NCBI RefSeq assembly: GCF_017676385.1
Contig: NZ_JAFFZN010000010.1
Coordinates: 1-64,000 of the forward strand
DNA: 64,000 nt
Source of the DNA: Streptomyces spirodelae
GTDB lineage: Bacteria; Actinomycetota; Actinomycetes; Streptomycetales; Streptomycetaceae
Direction of reading: 5' to 3'
Shown here piece by piece: positions 1 through 8,435 of the stretch (the stretch's first letter is position 1; the number at the start of each line of letters is the position of its first letter). The position numbers and the translations under genes were made by a program. The notes under the pieces were generated by a model. The model had not been told where the DNA came from and searched no databases. It was given only the letters and a program-made list of their open reading frames with translations.

Positions 1-5
1 CCCGT

Positions 6-176
6 TCAGGCGTCGTCCAGGCCGGGCCGCACCCTCACGATGTGTCGGGGGCGTCGGTACGCTTGCACCGCCGCAGCAACTGCCGCTCTCCGATGGATTT
101 TAGGGATTTTCGCACCGGGGGTGGCGGCCCACACCACGGGGTCTGTTGTGGCGCCCGCGTAGTCCGATACCGCCAC
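6..176 (-). CDS. Candidate small ORF, unknown
   Basis: A 56-codon reading frame from a GTG ending near the left edge. The product has an Ala-rich and Arg-rich C-terminal half and no domain I recognise. Codon third positions are less GC-biased than in confident genes nearby, so it may be a chance ORF or the tail of a degenerate gene. Confidence 0.2.
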   Translation of the reverse strand: MAVSDYAGATTDPVVWAATPGAKIPKIHRRAAVAAAVQAYRRPRHIVRVRPGLDDA

Positions 177-198
177 GCGAAGGGGGCAGATGGTAAGC

Positions 199-228
199 GG
201 CGGCCTCCCGCACCACCGGGAGGCCGCC
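199..228. terminator. GC-rich hairpin, possible terminator
   Basis: A 12-bp perfect stem (GGCGGCCTCCCG paired with its complement) closes a 6-nt loop. There is no T-tract, which is usual for Streptomyces hairpin terminators. It sits between the left-edge ORF and the small membrane protein at 279. Confidence 0.4.
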
Positions 229-278
229 TCGCGTAGCCCGATGCCCACCTCTGCGGCAAGACCGCCAGGAGGAACGAC

Positions 279-440
279 ATCAGTACCGACAAGGAGCCTA
301 GCTCCAGCGACAACGACGAGTCACCCCGGCGCTGGCAGGGGATGCGCCGCACGGTGGCGCTCAGCCTGCTCGCCGGAGCCGCGACCTCCCTCGGCAGCCA
401 CTTCATCACCGGCCTTGTCTGGTGGCTGCAGAATCGCTGA
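279..440 (+). CDS. Small single-pass membrane protein, apparent ATC start
   Basis: A 53-residue product: polar acidic N-terminus (about residues 1-20), an Arg pair, then one hydrophobic segment (about 25-47) and a short WWLQNR tail, as in small Streptomyces membrane proteins. No ATG, GTG or TTG lies in frame at the expected place. A perfect AGGAGG at 267-272 stands 6 nt before ATC at 279, which would encode the first residue, followed by STDKE. Either ATC is used as a rare start or a point mutation has damaged an ATG. Function unknown. Confidence 0.45.
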   Translation: MSTDKEPSSSDNDESPRRWQGMRRTVALSLLAGAATSLGSHFITGLVWWLQNR

Positions 441-629
441 CCCGCCGCAAGCCATGCGCGTCCGCGGCGAGACTCCCGGGCGCGCACCGCTCTTCAGGAA
501 GGGCAATGACGTCGGCTGTTCCGCAATGCTTCGGCCTCGGCCAGGTGGCACGGAGTTTCGGGGTCATGCCGGGCAGACCACAGTTCGAACGCAGGTGGGG
601 CCTCAGGAAGCCCGGCGCTTCACCTGGCG

Positions 630-908
630 TCAGGGGCAGTCGCCTTCCCAGTCCCACAGCCGAGGATCAGAAGAGCGAGGTCCGTAGAGCGTCCGGCCCC
701 CGGGACCGAACCGGCCGATCTCGGTGATCAGGGCCGCTCCGTCGGCCAACTCCTCGTCGCTGCATGCGGTGACATCGAGCAGCAGCCCGTCGAGTGGGCC
801 GCCGACCAGTTCGCGGTAGCGGCCGGGGTGGGCGTAGGGGTGCGGGTCGTCGTGATCGCTGCCGTAGACCCGCCGACGCGGCTCACTCCCACCCGGAACT
901 GACACCAC
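630..908 (-). CDS. Hypothetical protein with GGPLDG motif
   Basis: A 92-residue soluble protein, acidic in its second half, with YRELVGGPLDG near the middle and a C-terminal WDWEGDCP. The GGPLDG turn is recurrent in short actinomycete proteins of unknown role. Third positions are strongly GC, supporting coding. The start is uncertain because two GTG codons lie in tandem. No partner gene is adjacent, and function cannot be inferred. Confidence 0.6.
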   Translation of the reverse strand: MVSVPGGSEPRRRVYGSDHDDPHPYAHPGRYRELVGGPLDGLLLDVTACSDEELADGAALITEIGRFGPGGRTLYGPRSSDPRLWDWEGDCP

Positions 909-967
909 CGCCCAGCCCCCTCTGACACTGGTGCGCAGGCCCCACTGACATTGGTGCGGTCACCGGG
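899..967. repeat. Three CTGACA units at 23-bp spacing
   Basis: CTGACA begins at 899, 922 and 945, exactly 23 bp apart. The second and third units share CTGACAYTGGTGCG (Y = C or T). The array overlaps the start of the 630-908 gene, so it could be a regulator-binding array or a remnant of a mobile-element end. Confidence 0.5.
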
Positions 968-1118
968 GACGGCCGACCCCGCCTACACGAACGGCACGTC
1001 ATCCACCCGGCCCACAACAGGCCACCAGGCCCTCACTCCTGCTGACACCCAACCCGCTTCCACCGCATCCCCAATTCACACCGGTTACATAAGGTGACTT
1101 CTGCCTGATGATGTGGTC

Positions 1119-2015
1119 ATGAGTGACAGAAGAGCACGCACCTACGCGGTGTGCGCAGTCAAGCTGGACGAGGACCACACAGACGCCGCCGAGGGGACCT
1201 TCGACGCGGCCCTGACGAACGCTTTGGTCGCGATCGTCGCCGCCGAGTGGCCCAAGGAAGTAAGGAAGTCCAAAGGCCCCACGTCCCAGACCAAGCCGGC
1301 GTCAGCCCTCCTGAAGCTGATCAGGGATAAGGCCGAAGAGGCGGGGAGCGGTGTCCGAATTGCACCCGATGGCCATGATGTGTTCCTCCTCAGCGACCCC
1401 CACGCCGACGAGGGAAACCGTGGTGTGGAGGAAGCACCTGCTGCGGAGACGCCTTGGGACGACCTCTTCTCCGAGCCGTGGCCGGCCGCTGGGCCCCTCG
1501 AAACGCGGGTCGACGTCGGCACGCTCCAGGACGCCCTCGACGTCACCCAACCGGTCCGCCACGCCCGCGAAGACGGGGACGAGGCGGAGGAGGAGCCACG
1601 GCTGCTGGAGCGGCGGCATGTGGAGGCCCTGCTCGCGCTGGACTCCCACCCCAGCCTGAGGGCCCTGGTCATGGAGCAGGAGTACCGATACGAGGACAGC
1701 GCGCAAAAGCAGGACGAGAGGGAGAGGGAACAGGCCGTCCGGACCCTGGAGCGCATAGGCGAGGAGGAGGCCGACCGTCGGGCGGCGGCCGCGGACGAAC
1801 TCCACGACGGTCCGTCCCCGGGCGATCCGTACGCGCTGGAGATCCAGGAGTGCCCGGTGTGTGGCTACGAGGCGTTCAGCTCCGACGATGGCGACGAACT
1901 GGGCATGGGGGTCGGCTTCGGTGAATGCCTGGTGTGCCACTACCGGCGCACCCCGGCCATCGCCAACGCCATCGCGCGCCAGATGGAGTGGCAACGACGC
2001 TGGGAGCGCGACTGA
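1119..2015 (+). CDS. Hypothetical protein with C-terminal zinc ribbon
   Basis: About 298 residues. The N-terminal ~80 residues form a compact mixed domain of unknown family. The centre is strongly acidic and probably helical, with a coiled-coil-like stretch rich in E, R and Q. The C-terminus carries CPVCGYEAF and then CLVCHYRR, a four-cysteine zinc-ribbon arrangement. I chose ATG at 1119; a GTG two codons earlier is possible. It stands alone between a repeat array and a broken response regulator. A nucleic-acid-binding role is only an inference from the zinc ribbon. Confidence 0.75.
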   Translation: MSDRRARTYAVCAVKLDEDHTDAAEGTFDAALTNALVAIVAAEWPKEVRKSKGPTSQTKPASALLKLIRDKAEEAGSGVRIAPDGHDVFLLSDPHADEGNRGVEEAPAAETPWDDLFSEPWPAAGPLETRVDVGTLQDALDVTQPVRHAREDGDEAEEEPRLLERRHVEALLALDSHPSLRALVMEQEYRYEDSAQKQDEREREQAVRTLERIGEEEADRRAAAADELHDGPSPGDPYALEIQECPVCGYEAFSSDDGDELGMGVGFGECLVCHYRRTPAIANAIARQMEWQRRWERD

Positions 2016-2062
2016 CCGAACGGCACCGGGCGGGCGTGTGTGAGTGGAGTGTCTCAGGGTTG

Positions 2063-2640
2063 TCAGTGGTTGCTGCGTTGGTTTCGTTCGAGGTGGATGC
2101 CGGTGAAGACGGCGACTTTGGCGCGTAGGACCCAGGAGTCGAAAGGTTTGGCTAGGTAGTCGACGGCGCCGGCGGCGTAGCCGCAGGCGGAGTTGTCGGG
2201 CCCCCATGGCGGTGAGAAAGATGATGGGGATTTCGCGGGTGGCGGGGGCGGCGTTTGATGTGGGCAGCGGTCTCGTAGCCGTCCACGCCCGGCATCTGCA
2301 CATCCAGCAGGATGACGGCGAAGTCGTCGTGGTCCAGAAGTTCCTTGAGTGCTTCGCGGCCGGAGGAGACCGCAACGATTTCCTGGTCGAGGGGTCGAGG
2401 ACCGCCTTCATGGCCATGCGGTTGTTGAGGTTGTCGTCCACGAGCAGCACCCGCGGCATCCGCCTGGCCCCGCGCCCCCGGTCCGGGGACGGCCTGGGGA
2501 AGTACCTCTCCCCCGCCTTCTTCTTCGGCTTCGGCGCTCTCCTCCAGGCTGCGCAGCTGCCGCTCCAGCGCGTGCACCGCTCCTCGGCCTGCGCGCGGCG
2601 CAGCTCGGTCTCGCGTACTTCGAAACGGTCGGGGCCCAGG
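2063..2640 (-). pseudogene. Broken response regulator / hybrid kinase tail
   Basis: Receiver-domain pieces lie in order but in different frames: VLLVDDN, then [15 protein letters not shown] with the phosphoacceptor Asp, then IPIIFLTAM, then [19 protein letters not shown] with the conserved Lys. A charged helical segment ([12 protein letters not shown]) precedes the receiver, as in the linker of large hybrid histidine kinases. At least three frame changes are needed to read it, so it is a pseudogene or carries several sequence errors. The catalytic kinase part is absent. Confidence 0.75.
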
Positions 2641-2776
2641 CAGCGCCGGGTGCCGCGGCGGCAGGGACGTCGGTGACCGAGTGCACGCCGAGGAGGACCC
2701 GGCTGGCGGCGACCAGCGCCGCAGGCGCCTGGCCGCCGGCCAGCCGTGTTCGCTTCACTCCATCGTTTCGCGGCGA

Positions 2777-4090
2777 TCAGGAGGCCGGGTCCGCCAGGAC
2801 GGGGAAGTTACTACGGAACACGCCGTGCGGGTCGCGTTCTCGCTTGATCGTTCGCAGCCGGGCGAGAGCGTCCGGTGTGAACGCGGCTGAGGCGTCCTCG
2901 CCGGGCGCGAGGTAGGTCAAGGGCTTGCGGCCGCTCAGTTGCGGGGCGAGGGCTGTGCGCAGCTCGTCCTGCCGGGCCCGGATAGCGGTCGCGGTGTCCG
3001 GTGTGGCGGGCACGCCGAACAGATAGAGGGCGAAGGGCTCGGTCAGTGGCCCCTGCGGGCTGTCGGACGGTCCGGCCAGGGCGCCGCCGAGGTGCCGCAG
3101 CTGCACCGTGAGCAGCGGCTCGATCGGTTCGGCCAGCAAGGCTTTGGCGGTGACGTCGGTGAGCTCGGTGAGAAGCTCCCCTCTGGCGAGTCCTGGGCCG
3201 GGATCGGTGGGCTCGGCGGTGATGGCGCCCAGTTCGGCGATCGGGATGGTGGCGCGGCTGTCGGAGGTCGGTGTTCCGAGGTCCCCCAGCGGACGCAGCA
3301 GTGCTCGTCCCTCGGCCGGGTGGCCGAGGTAGGTGGCGTCGACCGCAACCAGCGGAGCGGAGCCGGGGAAGTGCAGCAGGTCGACCCAGACGGTGAGCTC
3401 GTCCGGCGCGGTGGAGGTGATGTCGCGGAATGTGGCGAGTACGTCGGGGGCGTGGTCGGCGGGCCAGAGCATGCGGCCGCCGTACAGTTCGGGAGCGGGG
3501 TGCAGGGTGAATTCGAGGGCGGTGACGATCGCGAAGTCGCCACCGCCGCCGCGCAAGGCCCAGAACAGCTCGGGGTCGGACTCGTCGGTCACCCGCGCGC
3601 GGTGTCCGCCGGGGTCGACGATGTCGAAGGCGGTGACACTGTCGGCGGCCCAGCCGTGCTTGCGGCCGAACCAGCTCAGCCCGCCGCCGAGGGTGTAGCC
3701 GGCCACGCTGACCACTGGGGAACTGCCCGGGAGACCGGTGAGACCGTGCGGGTCGGCAACGGCCTGGATCCGGCCCCAGCTGACGCCGGCGCCGACGCGG
3801 GCGGTGCGGGCGGCCGGGTCGACGCGCACTTCGTTCAGCTGCCCGGTGCGAAGCAGGATCACTCCGTCGACGTCACCGGTGGCACCGTGGCCGTTGGGTT
3901 GCGTCGCGATCGTCAAACACTGGTCGCGAGCGTAGCGGACCAGCGCGGCCACGTCGTCGGCGTCAGCGGCCTCGACGACGGCGGCCACCGGCTGGTCGAC
4001 GGCGAGATTCCAGGGCTTCGTGGCCGGGGCGAAGTCGTCGTCGCCGGGCAGCAGGACACGGCCTCGGATGGCGGAGCGAAGGTTCGTCAT
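2777..4090 (-). CDS. FAD-binding (PCMH/BBE-type) oxidoreductase
   Basis: A 437-residue flavoprotein of the berberine-bridge-enzyme/oxidase class. The FAD_binding_4 domain spans about residues 30-200, with GDVDGVILL and TGLPGSSPVVSVAGYTLGGG. The C-terminal BBE motif (RDPHGVFRSNFPV) packs against the flavin in this family. I started at ATG 4090 because the longer open frame upstream lacks the conserved pattern. It is the last gene of a minus-strand group after an MFS exporter, with a ~190-bp gap holding no convincing gene. It likely oxidises a small secondary metabolite; the substrate is unknown. Confidence 0.85.
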   Translation of the reverse strand: MTNLRSAIRGRVLLPGDDDFAPATKPWNLAVDQPVAAVVEAADADDVAALVRYARDQCLTIATQPNGHGATGDVDGVILLRTGQLNEVRVDPAARTARVGAGVSWGRIQAVADPHGLTGLPGSSPVVSVAGYTLGGGLSWFGRKHGWAADSVTAFDIVDPGGHRARVTDESDPELFWALRGGGGDFAIVTALEFTLHPAPELYGGRMLWPADHAPDVLATFRDITSTAPDELTVWVDLLHFPGSAPLVAVDATYLGHPAEGRALLRPLGDLGTPTSDSRATIPIAELGAITAEPTDPGPGLARGELLTELTDVTAKALLAEPIEPLLTVQLRHLGGALAGPSDSPQGPLTEPFALYLFGVPATPDTATAIRARQDELRTALAPQLSGRKPLTYLAPGEDASAAFTPDALARLRTIKRERDPHGVFRSNFPVLADPAS

Positions 4091-4283
4091 GAGTTCTGTC
4101 CTTTGGGGATGGGCGAGATCGGGCCGGTCTGCCTGCGAGCTCGTGTCATCGATGGTTCCGTCCTTGTCGCCGAGGAGTTCGCCATACCGGTGCCGCCAGC
4201 AGGTCGAGAACGCCCAGGTCCGAGACGAAAGCCTGCGGGATCGTTCGCGTTGGTCAGCAGGGCGGCGATGTCGCGTCTGGCGT

Positions 4284-5708
4284 TCACGGGTCGACTCGTG
4301 CGGCTGAGTTCGCCGGATCGGCCTGCCGGAGGGACGGGGTGAAGCCGAGAGCGGTGACAGCGGCGGCCAGGATGCCGGCTGCTGCGGCGAACAGTGCGGC
4401 GCGCAGGCCCTCGACGGTGGCGGCGGTTTCGCCCAGGCCGGCGACGGCGACGAGCACGGCCAGGCCCACGGCACCGCCGATCTGCTGGGTGGTGGAGGCC
4501 ATGCCCGATGCGATGCCCTGGTCCCGGGTGCCGATGCCGGCGGTGGCGGCGCCGAACATCACCGTGTATCCGGCTCCTTGGCCCAGGCCGAGCACCAGTA
4601 GGCCGGGCACCAGGGTGAGGTAGCCGGCCGTGGTGCTCAGGCACAGACCCACCGTGATCGTGCCGGTTGCGCCGACGAGCAGGCTTGCCACAACGGCGGT
4701 GCGCATGCCGTGACGGGTGGCGAACCAGCCGGCGATCTGCGATCCGGCGGCGATGGCCGCCATCGGAACCAGGAACGCCAGTCCGGTTGCCAGGGCGCTG
4801 TAGCCGTGCACATCCTGGAAGTAGAGGGTGAGGAAATACAGCAGCGCACCGAATGTGCCCATGTAGAGAAACGTGATGGCGGTGCCGGTACGCAGGTCGC
4901 GGTCGCGCAGCAACCGCATCGGCAGCAACGGCTCGGCGCTGCGCCGTTCGATCACGACGAACGCGCTCAGCAGTATCAGGCCGGTGGCGGCCGGAGCGAG
5001 CACCGCCGGGGCGGACCACCCCGACTCGGGGCCTTGGACCAGTGCGAACACCACAAGTGTGATGCCGCCGGTGGCCGACAACGCGCCGGGCAGGTCGAAC
5101 CGCCCGCCCGCACGCCGGTTCCCGCGGGGAATGAGCGGCAGCGCGCCGAGCGCGGCGAGCACCGCCAACGGCACGTTCACCAAGAGCACGGCGGTCCAGC
5201 CGAACGCGTCGGTGAGCACTCCGCCCAGCAGTGAGCCCAGGATCATGCCGCTGCCGCCGGCGGTGCCCCAGACGGCGAACGCGCGGTTGCGTTCCCGTCC
5301 AGCGGCGAACCCGGTGCTGATCAAGGTCAACGTGGCAGGGAACAGCAACGCGCCACCCAGCCCTTGCACCGCCCGCGCGGCGATCAACATTCCCGGTCCG
5401 GTCGCCAACCCGCCAGCCAGCGAGGACACCGCGTAGAGCACCAGCCCCAGCACGAACATCCGGCGCGGTCCGGCCACGTCGCAGGCCCGGCCGCCCAGAA
5501 GCAGGAACCCACCGAAGGCGACCGCGTAGGCGCTGACCACCCACTGCAGGGTGTGCGCCGAGAAGCCGAGGGCGTCGCTGATCTCCGGCAGTGCGACGTA
5601 CACGATGTTGTAGTCGAGGGCGATGATCAGCTGCGCGAACGCCAGCAGCGCCAACGTCGCGACCGGCCGCCGGAACCGGGCTGGCGCGTCGGTCAGCTCG
5701 TCAGTCAT
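4284..5708 (-). CDS. MFS drug-exporter-like transporter (DHA2 type)
   Basis: A 474-residue membrane protein with about 14 hydrophobic segments. It has the LGGRACDVAGPRR loop between helices 2 and 3 and the GxxxGPxxGG-like stretch GSLLGGVLTD of DHA2 exporters. ATG 5708 overlaps the stop of the upstream oxidoreductase by 8 nt, so the two are translationally coupled. It probably exports a toxic compound handled by the surrounding redox enzymes. The LysR gene at 7260 is the likely regulator. Confidence 0.88.
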   Translation of the reverse strand: MTDELTDAPARFRRPVATLALLAFAQLIIALDYNIVYVALPEISDALGFSAHTLQWVVSAYAVAFGGFLLLGGRACDVAGPRRMFVLGLVLYAVSSLAGGLATGPGMLIAARAVQGLGGALLFPATLTLISTGFAAGRERNRAFAVWGTAGGSGMILGSLLGGVLTDAFGWTAVLLVNVPLAVLAALGALPLIPRGNRRAGGRFDLPGALSATGGITLVVFALVQGPESGWSAPAVLAPAATGLILLSAFVVIERRSAEPLLPMRLLRDRDLRTGTAITFLYMGTFGALLYFLTLYFQDVHGYSALATGLAFLVPMAAIAAGSQIAGWFATRHGMRTAVVASLLVGATGTITVGLCLSTTAGYLTLVPGLLVLGLGQGAGYTVMFGAATAGIGTRDQGIASGMASTTQQIGGAVGLAVLVAVAGLGETAATVEGLRAALFAAAAGILAAAVTALGFTPSLRQADPANSAARVDP

Positions 5709-6615
5709 CGTCGACCGCCTTGAGCACGATCTTCCCCGGCACACCGTTGTGTTTGGCGAGAAACGCCTGCCTGGCGTCCGGCAGCGCGTATGTGGCCTCG
5801 ACCATCGGGCGGAGCCGCCCGGTGCGGACGCGGTCGGCGAGTTCGGTCAGCTGCGCGCGGTCGGGCTCGACGATGAAGTACACCGCCCGTCCGCCGGACA
5901 CCGCCGGGGGTGGCGCGGAGATCGACACGAGCGTCCCCCCGGGCCGCACGACGGCGGCCGAGCGGGCGAGCACGTCACCACCGACCGTGTCAAAGACCAG
6001 GTCGGCCCGGCCGTCGAACCAGTGCCGGTCGAGGTCGACGAACTCATGCACGCCCGCCTCGATCGCCACCTCCCGTTGAGAGCTACGGTCGGTGCCGATC
6101 ACGTGCGCTCCGGTGTCCCTCGCGAGCTGGACGGCCACGCTGCCGACGCCGCCACCCGCGCCGTGGACGACGACGGACCGCCCGGCGGCCAACTGCCCAT
6201 GGCTGAACAACGCCTGCCACGCGGTCAACCCCGGCATCGCCAACGCCGCCGCCGCGACGTGGGTCACCGTGTCCGGCAGAACCGCCAGATCGCGTGCCTC
6301 GGCGGAGAGGTACTCGGCCGCCGCCCCGTCGCGGTGCCGGTCGGTCAGCCCGTACACGCGGTCGCCGACCCGCAGTCCGGTAGTGCCGTACCCGACGGCC
6401 GTGACCACGCCCGACACCTCGTGTGCCGGAACGACCGGTGTCCGGTCCCGGCCACCACGGTCCACCCAGGTCACCGGCCAGTCCAGCTCTCCGGGGGTGA
6501 AGGAGGCCGCGTGCACCCGTACGAGCACATCTCCCACGCCCGCGTACGGTTCGGGCGCCTCCTCGTAGACGAGTCCTTCCGGGCCACCCGGCTGATGGAT
6601 TCTGACGGCTTTCAC
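5701..6615 (-). CDS. Quinone-oxidoreductase-like MDR dehydrogenase
   Basis: A 304-residue medium-chain dehydrogenase/reductase. The N-terminal GroES-like domain has PVVPAHEVSGVV. The Rossmann fold follows with GAGGGVGSVAVQLA and the NADPH-type LVFDTVGG. It lacks the structural zinc Cys cluster, as in zinc-independent quinone/enone reductases. It starts 31 nt after the NTF2-like gene and overlaps the MFS gene, forming one operon. Reduction of an electrophilic substrate such as a quinone or enone is likely. Confidence 0.85.
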   Translation of the reverse strand: MKAVRIHQPGGPEGLVYEEAPEPYAGVGDVLVRVHAASFTPGELDWPVTWVDRGGRDRTPVVPAHEVSGVVTAVGYGTTGLRVGDRVYGLTDRHRDGAAAEYLSAEARDLAVLPDTVTHVAAAALAMPGLTAWQALFSHGQLAAGRSVVVHGAGGGVGSVAVQLARDTGAHVIGTDRSSQREVAIEAGVHEFVDLDRHWFDGRADLVFDTVGGDVLARSAAVVRPGGTLVSISAPPPAVSGGRAVYFIVEPDRAQLTELADRVRTGRLRPMVEATYALPDARQAFLAKHNGVPGKIVLKAVDDD

Positions 6616-6646
6616 GTGTTCTTCCTTTGTGAGGTTCCGGAGCGGG

Positions 6647-7150
6647 TCAGGCGGTGAAGATCGCGTTCGGGTCGCCGGTGAACCAGGTGTTGTCGATCCG
6701 CATGCGGTGGATCAGCCAGCGCGTGCCGTCCCGGGTCAGTTGGACGTCATAGGGGTTCTTCAACAGCGCGAACACCCCGTGATCGGCGGTCAGCAGGTGC
6801 TGGGCCTCGACGAGCGCGGTCAGCCGCGCGGTGTCGTTCTCGATGACGACACGTGTGTTGGTGACCTGGTGGGTGGTGTCCACCCGGCCCGTGAACAGGC
6901 CCAGGATGGTGGTCACGATCGTGTCCCGGCCCGCCATCAGCGGCGGCCGCGCGCCCCACTTCGCGGCGGCCGGCCGGAAGTCGAGCTCGGCGTCCGCGGT
7001 GAAAGCCGAGGCGAACAGCGCCCTGTCCTTCAGGTCCTGGCCGAGGGCGAAGCGGTGGAGCGCGTCGACGATCTCGGCACGATCCCGCAGTTCCCGCACG
7101 ACTGCCGTGCCGCTGTCGGCGGCCAGCGCGTGGTCATCGGTGACGTACAT
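6647..7150 (-). CDS. SnoaL/NTF2-like protein
   Basis: A 167-residue protein of the NTF2-like fold (SnoaL_4 type): an N-terminal helix with EIVDALHRFALGQD, then a curved sheet with DAELDFRP and a C-terminal strand with RWLIHRMRIDNTWFTGDP. ATG 7150 has AAAGGAGC upstream. First gene of the operon, divergent from LysR. Family members act as small isomerases, cyclases or hydratases, or as non-enzymatic binders; the exact role here is unknown. Confidence 0.82.
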   Translation of the reverse strand: MYVTDDHALAADSGTAVVRELRDRAEIVDALHRFALGQDLKDRALFASAFTADAELDFRPAAAKWGARPPLMAGRDTIVTTILGLFTGRVDTTHQVTNTRVVIENDTARLTALVEAQHLLTADHGVFALLKNPYDVQLTRDGTRWLIHRMRIDNTWFTGDPNAIFTA

Positions 7151-7259
7151 TCCTGCTCCTTTGTGGTCCGGTTTCGATATCTCCAATCTCCGGTGGGCGG
7201 AGCTGCGGAACAACGCCGATGTGTGCCACGATCGTGAAGCCACGGTTAACGAAGTGGGG
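7151..7259. promoter_or_regulatory. Divergent LysR/operon control region
   Basis: A 109-bp gap between the divergent NTF2-like gene and the LysR gene. It carries a short inverted repeat CTCC-N7-GGAG around 7188. Location and arrangement are typical of a LysR-regulated divergent promoter. Core promoter boxes are not obvious. Confidence 0.45.
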
Positions 7260-8162
7260 ATGGGTATGCTGGAGCGACACGAACTGGAGGCGTTCCTGAC
7301 CCTGGCCGAGGAACTGCACTTCGGCCGCACGGCGGAGCGGCTGCGCGTGTCCACCGCCCGGATCAGCCAGACAATCCGCAAGCTGGAACGGCGGGTCGGG
7401 GTCCCGCTGTTCACCCGGACCAGCCGCCGGGTGGAGCTGTCCCCGGTAGGACGTCAGTTCTACGACGACCTCCGGCCGGTGTGGACGTCGATGACCGCCG
7501 CATTGGCCCGGGCGATCGAGACCGGCCGCGGGTTCACCGGGACACTGCAGGTCTGCTTCACCGGCGCGGCCGCCGGCCAGTTGCTCGTCGGCGCCACCGA
7601 ACTGTTCCGGGAGCGCCACCCGGACTGCGATGTCCGGATCCGCGAAGCCCAGATGGCGGAACTGATGCCCTGGCTGCACGACGGCGAGGTCGACATCGCG
7701 CTGGCGACCTTCCCTGTGCACGAGCCGAACATCGACAGCGGCCCCGTGCTGGTGTCCGAGGACCGCTTCCTCGCCGTCCCCATCGGCCACCCCTTCGCCG
7801 ACCGCGACTCCGTCTCCGTCGAGGACCTGGCCACGGTCACCATGCTGCGGCTACCGGACACCCTGCCCGAATCCCTGCGCGCCGACCGCACCCCCGCGAC
7901 CACCCCGGCCGGACACCCGATCCGCACCGGCCGGTCCGCTGCCACGTTCCAGGAAGTGCTCACCCTCGTCGGCGCCGGCCACGGCGTCTTCCCGGTCGGC
8001 GCCAACGTCAAGCGCTACTACGCCCGCCCGGACATCGCCTACGTCCACCTCCGCGACGCGCCACCCCTGCGGTGGGGCCTGCTCTGGCGCGCCGACAGCG
8101 CCACCTCGCGCGTCCACGCCTTCAGCGACGCCGCGCATGATCTCGTCTGCGCACACCGATGA
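7260..8162 (+). CDS. LysR-family transcriptional regulator
   Basis: About 300 residues. The N-terminal winged helix-turn-helix spans residues 3-62 (ELEAFLTLAEELHFGRTAERL, then ISQTIRKLERRVGVPLFTRT). The periplasmic-binding-like effector domain follows from about residue 90. Start is ATG 7260 or ATG 7266; the much longer upstream frame is not LysR-like. It is transcribed divergently from the redox/export operon and is its likely activator or sensor. Confidence 0.88.
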   Translation: MGMLERHELEAFLTLAEELHFGRTAERLRVSTARISQTIRKLERRVGVPLFTRTSRRVELSPVGRQFYDDLRPVWTSMTAALARAIETGRGFTGTLQVCFTGAAAGQLLVGATELFRERHPDCDVRIREAQMAELMPWLHDGEVDIALATFPVHEPNIDSGPVLVSEDRFLAVPIGHPFADRDSVSVEDLATVTMLRLPDTLPESLRADRTPATTPAGHPIRTGRSAATFQEVLTLVGAGHGVFPVGANVKRYYARPDIAYVHLRDAPPLRWGLLWRADSATSRVHAFSDAAHDLVCAHR

Positions 8163-8435
8163 CCACGCCCTCGCGCGCGTCCGCCAACTGGGAGAATCGC
8201 GACCCCAGGCCCTTCACCATCACCCATCTGGAATCGAGCCTTCCTGAGCAGGTAATCCAGCGCGCGGCCAGCAAGCCCGACGGGAGCTGAGGACGGCTGC
8301 AGCGCAAACCGGCGTCAACGGGCGCGCTCTCATGGCTGATCGATAATGCAGTCGGAAGCGCGGCAACGCTGACCAGCTGGCAGAACGGGCGGCTCGGAGA
8401 GACCTGGCCGGAGTCAGAGCAGTGTCGCAAGACTA
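8163..8435. other. Gap before IS element, no confident gene
   Basis: A 44-codon frame (ATG 8159, overlapping the LysR stop) runs to about 8290. It resembles no family I know. The rest of the stretch up to the IS end shows no coding signal. Confidence 0.3.

Noticed and set aside
2939..4342. 467-codon plus-strand open frame
   Set aside because: Shadow of the FAD oxidoreductase; Gly/Val/Arg-rich composition typical of antisense frames.
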